This document shows positions 1 to 5,492 of a stretch of 6,864 nt of DNA, piece by piece. The position numbers and the translations under genes were made by a program. The DNA is taken from the NCBI GenBank assembly GCA_016210125.1, contig JACQUS010000495.1, positions 1 to 6,864 of the forward strand, written 5' to 3'. The stretch's first letter is position 1, and every line of letters begins with the position of its first letter. Source of the DNA: Chloroflexota bacterium (GTDB lineage Bacteria; Chloroflexota; UBA6077; FW602-bin22; JACQUS01). Below the pieces are notes generated by a model, which was not told where the DNA came from, did no database searches, and was given only the letters and a program-made list of their open reading frames with translations.

Positions 1-1
1 G

Positions 2-730
2 CGCCGCACGGTGGAGACCGCCCTCCAGGCCGGCGCCGACCGCTTCTACCTCTACGACACGCGCGGCTGGCACACGCCGCAGGCCATGGCCTACCTGACG
101 CGCTTCATCCGCGAGATCGTCGGCCAGCGCGTGGAGACCGTCGGCCAGCGCGTGGAGATCGCCATCCACTGCCACGACGACTTCGGCCTGGCAGTCGCCA
201 ACACGGTCGAGGCCGTGCGCGCCGGGGGCGACGTCATCGACGTGACGCTCATCCGCACTGGGCACCGCTGCGGCAACGCCTCCTTCGAGCAGGCGGTCGT
301 CGCCCTGGAGGTGCTGCACGACATCCGCACGGGCATCAAGCTGGAGAAGCTGCACAGCCTGTGCGCGTTCGTCGCCGAGACCTACGGCCTGCGCATCCCG
401 CCGAACGCGCCCATCGTCGGCGACAGCATGTTCGTCTACGGCGGGGTGCATATCAACGCGCTGCTGACCGGCGCCTGGTTCCTCTGGGAGAACATCCGTG
501 CCGAGGTCGTCGGCCACCGCCGGCGCATCGAGTTCGGGCCGACGGCGCTGCGTCGCGGAGCGGAGAGCCCCATCGCCCTGAAGGCGCGGCAGATGGGCGT
601 GCCGCTCGACGAGGCGCAGCTCGAGGAGGTCTACCAGCGCCTCGGGGCGATCGTCGAGGCGCGGCGCAAGGCCGAGGAGATCGAGGTCGAGTCGCTCATC
701 CGCGAGGCGGCTAGTCGCCAGGCCGGCTGA
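2..730 (+). CDS. DRE-TIM metallolyase (isopropylmalate/homocitrate synthase-like), 5'-truncated
   Basis: This is the C-terminal 242 residues of an HMGL-like/LeuA-type enzyme. The family condenses acetyl-CoA (or another acyl-CoA) with a 2-oxo acid, or runs related aldol cleavages, in a TIM barrel with one divalent metal. Numbering from the first visible codon, seen are YDTRGWHTP (18-26, matching the family DTxGxxxP), the metal-binding HCHDDFGLAVANT (56-68, two His ligands), and GHRCGNASFEQ (87-97, equivalent to GERxGNxxLEE, with N92 as the expected metal contact). A C-terminal region follows: IVGDSMFVYGGVHINALL, then VVGHRRRIEFGPTALRRGAES. Family members are usually about 380-400 residues, so some 140-150 residues should lie upstream. 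The GTG at 11 is in frame but is internal. Oddities are a 7-residue tandem duplication just before the HCH strand and E-to-H in the GERxGN motif. The exact reaction is unknown; the family call is firm and the substrate is not. Confidence 0.85.
   Translation, partial: RRTVETALQAGADRFYLYDTRGWHTPQAMAYLTRFIREIVGQRVETVGQRVEIAIHCHDDFGLAVANTVEAVRAGGDVIDVTLIRTGHRCGNASFEQAVVALEVLHDIRTGIKLEKLHSLCAFVAETYGLRIPPNAPIVGDSMFVYGGVHINALLTGAWFLWENIRAEVVGHRRRIEFGPTALRRGAESPIALKARQMGVPLDEAQLEEVYQRLGAIVEARRKAEEIEVESLIREAASRQAG
118..158 (+). repeat. 21-bp in-frame tandem duplication in the metallolyase gene
   Basis: A 20-base identical stretch starts at 118 and again at 139, giving a period of 21 bp. It encodes VGQRVET followed by VGQRVE (visible residues 40-52). 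The period is a multiple of three, so the frame is kept. Relatives normally go straight from the helix into the metal-binding strand, so one unit looks like a recent insertion. Confidence 0.9.
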
Positions 731-790
731 GCACGGCGCGGGGGCGCGGAGACGCGGCGAGGCGGGGGACGTGGCGAGTGGCCCCGGCCG

Positions 791-842
791 GGGGAATCCA
801 AAGGGGGCGTAGCCCCCTTTGGGGCCCGTCCCGGGGAGGGGC
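791..842 (+). repeat. Dispersed hairpin element, copy 1 (forward)
   Basis: A leader GGGGAATCCAAAGG opens a perfect 11-bp stem. The left arm CCAAAGGGGGC (798-808) pairs with GCCCCCTTTGG (812-822) around a 3-base loop GTA. The tail runs TTTGGGG, CCCGTCCC, GGGGAGGGGC. Leader, stem size and G-rich tail are shared with copies at 3053-3136, 6606-6665 and, inverted, 5316-5372. It begins about 60 bases after the metallolyase stop. It could act as a 3'-end stabiliser or REP-like element; there is no T-run for intrinsic termination. Confidence 0.75.
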
Positions 843-930
843 TCACTGAGGTAGGTACATGCACGATTCGCGGTCCTGGATAGGGATGAACCGCCAACGG
901 GACCGTACCGCGTGGAGCGGCATCGTTGAC

Positions 931-998
931 GTAGGGGCGGCGTTGTCGCCGCCCGCTGGGGTAGGGGTTTGGGCGGTCGCCTAGGCGACCGCCCCTAT
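931..998. repeat. Paired GTAGGGGCGG-type palindromes
   Basis: Two inverted repeats lie side by side. The first is GGGCGGCG (935-942) pairing with CGCCGCCC (947-954) around TTGT. The second is a perfect 24-bp palindrome at 971-994 whose half is GGGCGGTCGCCT and whose centre is CCTAGG. A GTAGGGG motif precedes each (931-937 and 960-967), and CCCCTAT closes the second (992-998). The layout resembles small dispersed palindromic repeats found in many GC-rich genomes. No transposase is nearby. Confidence 0.7.
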
Positions 999-1027
999 GG
1001 AACGAGCGCAACACGCTCCGGGCAATA

Positions 1028-1096
1028 CCTCCCCCTGTGAGCGGGGAGGGATGGGGCCGCCCGCCGGGGACTTTGCGGGAAAGCGGGCGCGGCCCC
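1028..1096 (+). other. Possible structured leader upstream of hyuB
   Basis: Two stems can be drawn. CCTCCCC (1028-1034) pairs with GGGGAGG (1043-1049). GGGGCCG (1053-1059) pairs with CGGCCCC (1090-1096), continued inward by CCCGC (1060-1064) with GCGGG (1083-1087) across a two-base bulge. A smaller alternative, CTTT/AAAG (1071-1074/1080-1083), competes with the inner stem. The block ends 89 bases before the hyuB ATG. I recognise no riboswitch class, and such pairing arises easily at this base composition. Confidence 0.3.
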
Positions 1097-1172
1097 GTGG
1101 CGCAGCGGCCGGCCATGCAAAGGGATATCCAAGATGGCCGGGCCGATGATCTCCTCAAAAGGCGTCGCGTGC

Positions 1173-1178
1173 AGGAGG
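1173..1178 (+). promoter_or_regulatory. hyuB ribosome binding site
   Basis: A full AGGAGG sits 7 bases before the ATG at 1186. It fixes this start for hyuB, in agreement with where family similarity begins (residue about 8). Confidence 0.85.
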
Positions 1179-1185
1179 TCGGGGC

Positions 1186-2883
1186 ATGCAGCCAGCGATC
1201 CACGAGCCGCTGGAGGTCGAGGTCTTCTCCCACGCGCTGCGCGCCGTGGCCGAGGAGATGGGCGCGACGATGATCCGCACGGCGCGCTCGATCAACATCC
1301 GCGAGCGCGTGGACACCTCGTGCGCCATCTTCGACCGCGAGGGGCGGCTGCTGGCCCAGGCCGAGCACCACCCCAACCAGCTCGGCGCGCTGCTGAGCAT
1401 GATCCCCTGCACCCTGCGCCGCTACCCGGCCGACGAGGTCCGCGAGGGCGACGTGTTCATTGGCACCGCTCCCGACGAGGGCGGCGGGACGCACCTGCCG
1501 GATGTCACCGTGGCCGCGCCGGTGTTCTGCGACGGCCGGCTGGTGGGCTTCGTCGTCTGCATGGGCCACTGGCCGGACGTCGGCGGCAAGGCCCCCGGCG
1601 CCAGCATCGAGGGCTCGACGGAGATCTACCAGGAGGGCCTGCGCATCTCGCCTATCCGCATCGTCGACCGCGGCGTGGTCAACGCCAACCTGCTCGACCT
1701 GCTGCTGGCCAACACGCGCACCGCCGCGACCAACCGCCTCGACTTCCAGGCCCAGCTCGCTGCCTGCGCCATCGGCGGCCGCGGCGTCCACGAGGTCATT
1801 CAGCGCTACGGGCTGCCGCGCTACGAGCGCCTCTGCGCCGACGTGCTGGCGCGCACCGAGCTGACGCTGCGCCACGCGCTGGCGGCGCTGCCGCCGGCCG
1901 AGGTGGCCTTCGAGGACACCATGGACGACGACGGCTTCGACGACGCGCCGGTGCGCCTGCGCGTGACGGTGCGCATCCGCCACGAGCCGGCGCCGCACGT
2001 CGTGTTCGACTTCAGCGGCTCGGGGCCGCAGCGCGTCGGGGCGGTGAACAGCATCAAGGCCGGCCTCTACCCCTCGCTGGTCTTCGTCCTGAAGGCCTTG
2101 CTGGCGCCGGACCTGCTGGTCTCGGCCGGGGCCTTCCGCGTCTTCGAGGTCGTCGCTCCGGAGGGCAGCGTGGTCAACTGCCAGCCCCCGGCGGCCGTCG
2201 GGGCCAAGGGGCCGCTGCTGGAGCGCGTCGTCGAGCTGTGCTTCGGCGCGCTGGCGGCGGTCCTGCCGGACCGCGTCATCGCCGCCTCGGGTGGCAACAC
2301 GTCGTACTTCTTTAGCTGGTACGATACGGCGGCGCACACGTGGCACATTCATCTGGAGGGCGGCCCCGGCGGCGCCGGGGCGCGGCCCAACGGCGACGGG
2401 CCGGACGCTATCCAGGTCAACACCATCAACCTGGCCAACATGCCGGTGGAGATCACCGAGCACACGGTGCCGGTGCTCATCGAGCGCTGGGAGCTGCTGC
2501 CCGACTCCGGCGGGGCCGGGCGCTACCGCGGCGGGCTGGGCGCGCTGAAGGAGTACCGGCTGCTCAAGGACATGCACGTCGTGCCGCACGGCGACCGTCA
2601 CCGCTTCCCGCCGTGGGGCCTCTTCGGCGGGCAGCCCGGCGCGCCCGGCCGCTTCGGCTACGTCCGCGATGGCGTCGAGACGCGCCTGCCGAGCAAGGGT
2701 GAGGGCCACCACCTGCGCGCTGGCGACCTGGTGCGCATCCGCACGCCGGGCGGTGGCGGCGACGGTGACCCACGCGAGCGTGATCTGCAGCTCGTCGCCC
2801 GCGACCTGGGCGCGGGCAAGCTCTCGCCGGCCGCGGCGCGGGAGCTCTATGGCTTCGCGTATGGCTTCGCGGGCGGTGCGTGA
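1186..2883 (+). CDS. hyuB: Hydantoinase B / oxoprolinase-type subunit (HyuB family)
   Basis: This 565-residue protein is a full-length HyuB subunit, the partner of HyuA in ATP-dependent N-methylhydantoinases, 5-oxoprolinases and acetone/acetophenone carboxylases. Together they open a cyclic amide or carboxylate a ketone using ATP. Visible family features are EVEVFSHALRAVAEEMG (10-26), TARSINIRERVDTSCAIFD (32-50), LLAQAEHHPNQLG (55-67), GGTHLPDV (100-107), GHWPDVGGKAPG (127-138), EIYQEGLRI, a central FDFSGSGPQ, GGNTSYFF, GGPGGAGARPNGDG, and a C-terminal TPGGGGDG followed by DLQLVARDLGAGKLS. The usual NDPYxGGTH is replaced by TAPDEGGGTH (94-103) and HIPVHLG by HHPNQLG. The protein ends in a duplicated YGFA (555-562). 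It is soluble and cytoplasmic, with no signal peptide. It precedes hyuA, but a 281-bp spacer separates them, whereas such pairs are commonly adjacent or overlapping. The symbol is a family name and the true substrate is unknown. Confidence 0.93.
   Translation: MQPAIHEPLEVEVFSHALRAVAEEMGATMIRTARSINIRERVDTSCAIFDREGRLLAQAEHHPNQLGALLSMIPCTLRRYPADEVREGDVFIGTAPDEGGGTHLPDVTVAAPVFCDGRLVGFVVCMGHWPDVGGKAPGASIEGSTEIYQEGLRISPIRIVDRGVVNANLLDLLLANTRTAATNRLDFQAQLAACAIGGRGVHEVIQRYGLPRYERLCADVLARTELTLRHALAALPPAEVAFEDTMDDDGFDDAPVRLRVTVRIRHEPAPHVVFDFSGSGPQRVGAVNSIKAGLYPSLVFVLKALLAPDLLVSAGAFRVFEVVAPEGSVVNCQPPAAVGAKGPLLERVVELCFGALAAVLPDRVIAASGGNTSYFFSWYDTAAHTWHIHLEGGPGGAGARPNGDGPDAIQVNTINLANMPVEITEHTVPVLIERWELLPDSGGAGRYRGGLGALKEYRLLKDMHVVPHGDRHRFPPWGLFGGQPGAPGRFGYVRDGVETRLPSKGEGHHLRAGDLVRIRTPGGGGDGDPRERDLQLVARDLGAGKLSPAAARELYGFAYGFAGGA
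2848..2871 (+). repeat. 12-bp tandem duplication at the 3' end of hyuB
   Basis: TATGGCTTCGCG occurs twice in succession (2848-2859 and 2860-2871) and encodes YGFA-YGFA. HyuB proteins usually end soon after a single YG(V/F) motif, so one unit looks like an added copy. The frame is preserved. Confidence 0.9.
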
Positions 2884-2897
2884 CCGCCGCGCGGGGT

Positions 2898-2952
2898 GAC
2901 GGCGACGCGGAGACGCTCGGTCCCCCTCCGCAGAGACGGGGGACGCGCCGTC
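2898..2952. repeat. Nested inverted repeat after hyuB
   Basis: An outer stem GACGGCG (2898-2904) pairs with CGCCGTC (2946-2952). An inner stem GTCCCCC (2920-2926) pairs with GGGGGAC (2938-2944) over an 11-base loop. It starts 15 bases past the hyuB stop. No T-run follows, so a role as an intrinsic terminator is doubtful. Confidence 0.4.
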
Positions 2953-2978
2953 GCGCACCGGCCGGGGGCCGGGGGCGG

Positions 2979-3023
2979 CCTCACCCCCTCGGTCCCCCTC
3001 TCCCGCGCGCGGGAGTGGGGGAG
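2979..3023. repeat. CCCTC...GAGGG hairpin with 16-bp palindromic core
   Basis: A perfect palindrome CTCCCGCG/CGCGGGAG occupies 3000-3015. Beyond one T-T mismatch (2999/3016) pairing continues as TCCCCC (2993-2998) with GGGGGA (3017-3022), giving 14 pairs on 15-base arms. It is preceded by CCTCACCCCC (2979-2988), a string repeated at 6429-6438 and, one base shorter, at 6267-6275. It is probably a separate dispersed repeat type. Confidence 0.6.
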
Positions 3024-3052
3024 GGGCGCAGCAGCGGAGCGGCGAGGCGAGA

Positions 3053-3136
3053 GGGGAATCCACAGGGCAATCCACAGGGCAATCCACAGGTCACCCGAGG
3101 TGACCTGTGGGACCCTTTCTTGGGGCGGGGTGGGGC
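3053..3136 (+). repeat. Dispersed hairpin element, copy 2 (forward), with internal 12-bp repeats
   Basis: The leader GGGG is followed by AATCCACAGGGC at 3057-3068 and 3069-3080, then a partial third unit (3081-3090) that runs into the stem. The left arm CCACAGGTCAC (3084-3094) pairs perfectly with GTGACCTGTGG (3100-3110) around the loop CCGAG. The tail GACCCTTTCTTGGGG then GCGGGGTGGGGC follows. Compared with copy 3, two stem pairs differ and both sides change together (C-G to A-T at 3087/3107, A-T to G-C at 3093/3101). The element ends 28 bases upstream of the hyuA ATG, inside the hyuB-hyuA spacer. Confidence 0.8.
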
Positions 3137-3155
3137 TCCACCTCCTGCCCTTGAC

Positions 3156-3159
3156 GGAG
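3156..3159 (+). promoter_or_regulatory. hyuA ribosome binding site
   Basis: GGAG lies 5 bases before the ATG at 3165. It decides the start. The same frame stays open back to 2880, but those 95 extra codons would translate the repeats in the spacer, and family similarity begins at the second residue after 3165. Confidence 0.8.
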
Positions 3160-3164
3160 TAGGC

Positions 3165-5276
3165 ATGCGCATCGGCGTGGACATCGGCGGCACGTTCACC
3201 GACGTGGTGGCGACCAACGGGGCCGGCGACATCGCCTACGTCGCCAAGCTGCCGGCTAGCGCGGCGGCCGGCTCGATGCTGGCCGGCATCGACGCTGCGC
3301 TGGCGGCCACCGGCAGCCGGCCCGCCGACGTCGACGTCATCGTCCACGCCACGACGCTCGGCACCAACGCTCTGCTCCAGCTCAGCGGCACGCGCGTCGC
3401 CCTGGTCACGACCGCGGGCTTCCGCGATGTGCTGGAGCTGGGCCGCGCCCGCCGGCCGGCGCTCTACGACCTGCACTTCGAGAAGCTCCCGCCCCTCGTC
3501 CCGCGCGAGCGCCGCTTCGAGGTCCGCGAGCGCGTGAGCCACGAGGGCCAGGTGCTCGTCCCGCTGGATGCGGCCGGTGTGGCGGCGCTGGCCCCGGCGC
3601 TGCGCGCCGCCGAGGCGGAGATCGTCGCCGTCTGCTTGCTGCACGCCTACGCCAACCCTGCCCATGAGCAGGAGGTCAAGCGGCTGCTCGAGGCCGCGCT
3701 GCCGGACGTGCCAGTCATCTGCTCGCACGAGGTGCTGCCCGAGCCGAAGGAGTTCGAGCGCACGACCACGACGGTCATCTGCGCCTTCCTGGCCCCGCTG
3801 ATCGAGACCTACCTGGGCGAGGTGGACCGCCACCTGGCCGAGCGCGGGCTGCGAGCCGGGCTCTATGTGATGCACTCGGCCGGCGGCGTCCTGCGGCCAA
3901 GCGACGTGCGCCTACGCGCGCACACGCTGGTCGAGTCCGGCCCGGCGGCCGGGGTGCTGGCGGCGACGCAGCTCATCCGCACGGCGCTGCCGCCGGCCGA
4001 GCAGGCCGGCACCTACGTGGCTTTCGATATGGGCGGGACGAGCGCCAAGGCCTGCCTCATTCGCGAGGGGCAGTTCGGCGTGACGACCGAGTACGAGGTC
4101 GGCCGCGGGGCCCACGAGTCGTTCTCGGTGCGCCTGAGCGGCTATCCGATCAAGTCGCCGGTGATCGACCTGATCGAGAGCGGCCAGGGCGGCGGAAGCA
4201 TCGCCTGGGTGGACGCCGCCGGCGTGCTGAAGGTCGGCCCGCAGAGCGCCGGAGCCGTGCCCGGCCCGGCCTGCTACGGCCGCGGCGGCGATCTGCCGAC
4301 GGTCACCGACTGCAACCTGGCGCTCGGCCGCCTGCACCCAGAGAACTTCGCCGGCGGGACCATGGCCCTCGACGCCGACTGCGCCCACCGCGCCATCGAG
4401 ACGCACCTGGCCGGCCAGCTCGGCGTCGACGTGCGCGCGGCCGCGGCCGGCGTCCTGCGCGTCGTCAACGCGGCCATGGCCCGCAGCGTGCGCGTCATCT
4501 CGGTGCAGCGCGGTGTCGACCCGCGCGCGCTGGCGCTGATCGCCTTCGGCGGGGCCGGCCCGCTGCACGCCGCCGAGCTGGCCGACCACCTGGGCATGCC
4601 GCGTGTGCTCGTCCCGCCGGCGCCGGGCGTCTTCTCGGCTGCCGGGCTGGTCTACAGCGACCTGCGCATGGACTTCAGCCACGCCGCCGGCCTGCGCTGC
4701 GCGCCCGAGCACGACGCCGCCGTGTCCGCCCTGTTCGCGACGCTGGCCGGGCGGGCCGCCGACTGGCTGCGCGCGCAGCGGCGCGACGCCGGCGCAGCCA
4801 GCCTGGCGCTCCAGGCCGACGTGCGCTACGTCGGCCAGAGCCACACGCTGACCGTGGCGGCTGACCGCGCGAGCCTCGGCGCCGGCCTGGCGGCGCGCAT
4901 CCGCCAAGCCTTCGACGCGCAGCACGCGGCGCTCTTCTCCTTCGCCAACCCGACCGCAGCGGCCGAGATCGTCACCTGCCGCGTGACCTGCACCGTGCCG
5001 CTGGGCGGGCCGCCGGGCCAGGCCAGCAGCCGCATCGCCCTCAGCCCACCGCGGGCCAGCGGCGGGCGCGCCCCGCGCGCGGCGCAGCGCGCGGTCTTCT
5101 TCGCCGGCCACGGCTTCGTGCGCACGCAGATCCTCGACCGCGGCGCGCTGGGCGTCGGCGAGGAGATCATCGGCCCGGCCATCATCGAGGAGGACACCAG
5201 CACGACGGTGGTGCCGCCCGGCCGCCAGGCCGTCCTGCGCGCGCAGCAGGTCCTGGAGCTGAGCGTGCTGCGCTAG
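3165..5276 (+). CDS. hyuA: Hydantoinase A / oxoprolinase-type ATPase subunit (HyuA family)
   Basis: This 703-residue protein is a complete HyuA, the ATP-binding subunit that activates the substrate for its HyuB partner. It belongs to the actin-like ATPase fold. MRIGVDIGGTFTDVV (1-15) is phosphate-binding loop 1. TTLGTNALL (63-71), ELGRARRPALYDLHFEK, LVPRERRFEVRERV and LLHAYANPAHEQE mark the N-terminal HyuA domain. ESGPAAGV and FDMGGTSAK (287-295) are the second phosphate motif, in the TSAK rather than the TSTD form. PGPACYGRGG (366-375), PTVTDCNLALGRL, RVISVQRGVDPRALALIAFGGAGPLHA (in sequence), VRYVGQSHTL and a C-terminal GPAIIEEDTSTTVVPPG complete the architecture. Length fits the family (about 680-710). 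No signal peptide or membrane segment is present. The subfamily (hydantoinase, oxoprolinase or ketone carboxylase) cannot be decided from sequence alone, and no third carboxylase subunit is visible. Confidence 0.95.
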   Translation: MRIGVDIGGTFTDVVATNGAGDIAYVAKLPASAAAGSMLAGIDAALAATGSRPADVDVIVHATTLGTNALLQLSGTRVALVTTAGFRDVLELGRARRPALYDLHFEKLPPLVPRERRFEVRERVSHEGQVLVPLDAAGVAALAPALRAAEAEIVAVCLLHAYANPAHEQEVKRLLEAALPDVPVICSHEVLPEPKEFERTTTTVICAFLAPLIETYLGEVDRHLAERGLRAGLYVMHSAGGVLRPSDVRLRAHTLVESGPAAGVLAATQLIRTALPPAEQAGTYVAFDMGGTSAKACLIREGQFGVTTEYEVGRGAHESFSVRLSGYPIKSPVIDLIESGQGGGSIAWVDAAGVLKVGPQSAGAVPGPACYGRGGDLPTVTDCNLALGRLHPENFAGGTMALDADCAHRAIETHLAGQLGVDVRAAAAGVLRVVNAAMARSVRVISVQRGVDPRALALIAFGGAGPLHAAELADHLGMPRVLVPPAPGVFSAAGLVYSDLRMDFSHAAGLRCAPEHDAAVSALFATLAGRAADWLRAQRRDAGAASLALQADVRYVGQSHTLTVAADRASLGAGLAARIRQAFDAQHAALFSFANPTAAAEIVTCRVTCTVPLGGPPGQASSRIALSPPRASGGRAPRAAQRAVFFAGHGFVRTQILDRGALGVGEEIIGPAIIEEDTSTTVVPPGRQAVLRAQQVLELSVLR

Positions 5277-5278
5277 GC

Positions 5279-5300
5279 TCACAGGGGCCTCACAGGGGCC
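5279..5300. repeat. 11-bp tandem duplication after hyuA
   Basis: TCACAGGGGCC occurs twice in succession (5279-5289 and 5290-5300), starting two bases after the hyuA stop. It is followed by GGCGGG (5303-5308), which can pair with CCCGCC (5313-5318) around CGGC. There is no T-run. Confidence 0.85.
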
Positions 5301-5315
5301 TTGGCGGGCGGCCCC

Positions 5316-5372
5316 GCCCCGCCCCACCCCACAAGAGACTCCAGAGGGGGCGCAGCCCCCTCTGGACACCCC
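5316..5372 (-). repeat. Dispersed hairpin element, copy 4 (inverted)
   Basis: On the plus strand the stem is CCAGAGGGGGC (5341-5351) with GCCCCCTCTGG (5355-5365), loop GCA. Read on the minus strand it shows the family order: leader GGGGTGTCCAGAGG, stem, then a tail containing TCTCTTGTGGGG and TGGGGCGGGGC that matches the tail of copy 2. Its fourth stem pair is G-C where other copies have A-T or C-G. It lies about 64 bases past the hyuA stop. Confidence 0.75.
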
Positions 5373-5418
5373 TTCGCGTCGACCGGTGCTCGCCCCCCCG
5401 CGGGGCAAACACGGTCGC

Positions 5419-5446
5419 TGGTCAAGCGGGTGGTCTACGGTACAAT
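5419..5446 (+). promoter_or_regulatory. Putative sigma70-type promoter for the response regulator
   Basis: TACAAT at 5441-5446 matches 5 of 6 bases of the -10 consensus. TGGTCA at 5419-5424 matches 4 of 6 of the -35, with a 16-base spacer. It is one of the few A/T-containing spots in the spacer and would give a leader of about 40 bases before the GTG at 5493. Confidence 0.5.
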
Positions 5447-5468
5447 CGGTCCCTGCGGCGGTTGCCTG

Positions 5469-5480
5469 AGGCGGCCGCCT
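5469..5480. promoter_or_regulatory. 12-bp palindrome between promoter and start codon
   Basis: AGGCGGCCGCCT is a perfect palindrome just downstream of the predicted transcription start and 3 bases ahead of the ribosome binding site. It could be an operator for autoregulation, or a chance GC palindrome. Confidence 0.25.
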
Positions 5481-5483
5481 GCC

Positions 5484-5487
5484 GGAG
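5484..5487 (+). promoter_or_regulatory. Ribosome binding site fixing a GTG start
   Basis: GGAG stands 5 bases before the GTG at 5493, the same spacing as for hyuA. It supports the GTG over an upstream ATG at 5301 in the same frame. Confidence 0.75.
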
Positions 5488-5492
5488 CAGCC

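Larger units (their letters stand above)
731..1185. other. Gene-free, hairpin-rich spacer between the metallolyase gene and hyuB
   Basis: No credible gene is visible in these 455 bases. Short open frames here have no start signal or recognisable protein. The stretch holds one dispersed hairpin element (791-842), a pair of palindromes (931-998) and a possible folded leader (1028-1096) just ahead of hyuB. From about 843 to 930 I see no repeat or clear signal. No hairpin followed by a T-run, and therefore no classical intrinsic terminator, is present. Confidence 0.7.

Noticed and set aside
791..842. Intrinsic terminator after the metallolyase gene
   Set aside because: The stem is strong but is followed by G/C sequence, not a T-run, and the same structure recurs upstream of genes and in inverted orientation.
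926..954. TTGACG at 926-931 as a -35 box for hyuB
   Set aside because: There is no A/T-rich -10 at a suitable distance; that position is the GC-rich palindrome.
1090..1170. tRNA-like start (GGCCCCGTGGCGCAGCGG)
   Set aside because: No anticodon stem, TPsiC arm or closing acceptor stem follows.
1134..2315. Alternative plus-strand frame inside hyuB
   Set aside because: It overlaps hyuB in another frame and is dominated by Arg, Ala, Gly and Pro without any family motif.
631..3087. Long open frame on the minus strand (over 800 codons)
   Set aside because: It lies antisense to hyuB and the end of the metallolyase, both clearly real by motif. It is rich in Arg, Ala, Gly and His, has no recognisable domain, and is the expected result of G/C third positions in the sense genes.
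3057..3110. CRISPR-like repeat array
   Set aside because: The 12-bp units are directly adjacent with no spacers, and no cas gene is present.
2880..3164. Upstream extension of hyuA by 95 codons
   Set aside because: The extension translates repeats (GNPQ units), while GGAG at 3156 and the conserved N-terminus support the ATG at 3165.
2847..3875. Minus-strand open frame over the hyuB-hyuA spacer and the hyuA 5' end
   Set aside because: It is antisense to hyuA's conserved N-terminus, and the spacer part is translated repeat DNA.
5301..5492. Upstream ATG for the response regulator
   Set aside because: It would add 64 unlike-family residues and place the predicted promoter inside the coding region; the GTG at 5493 has a well-placed ribosome binding site.
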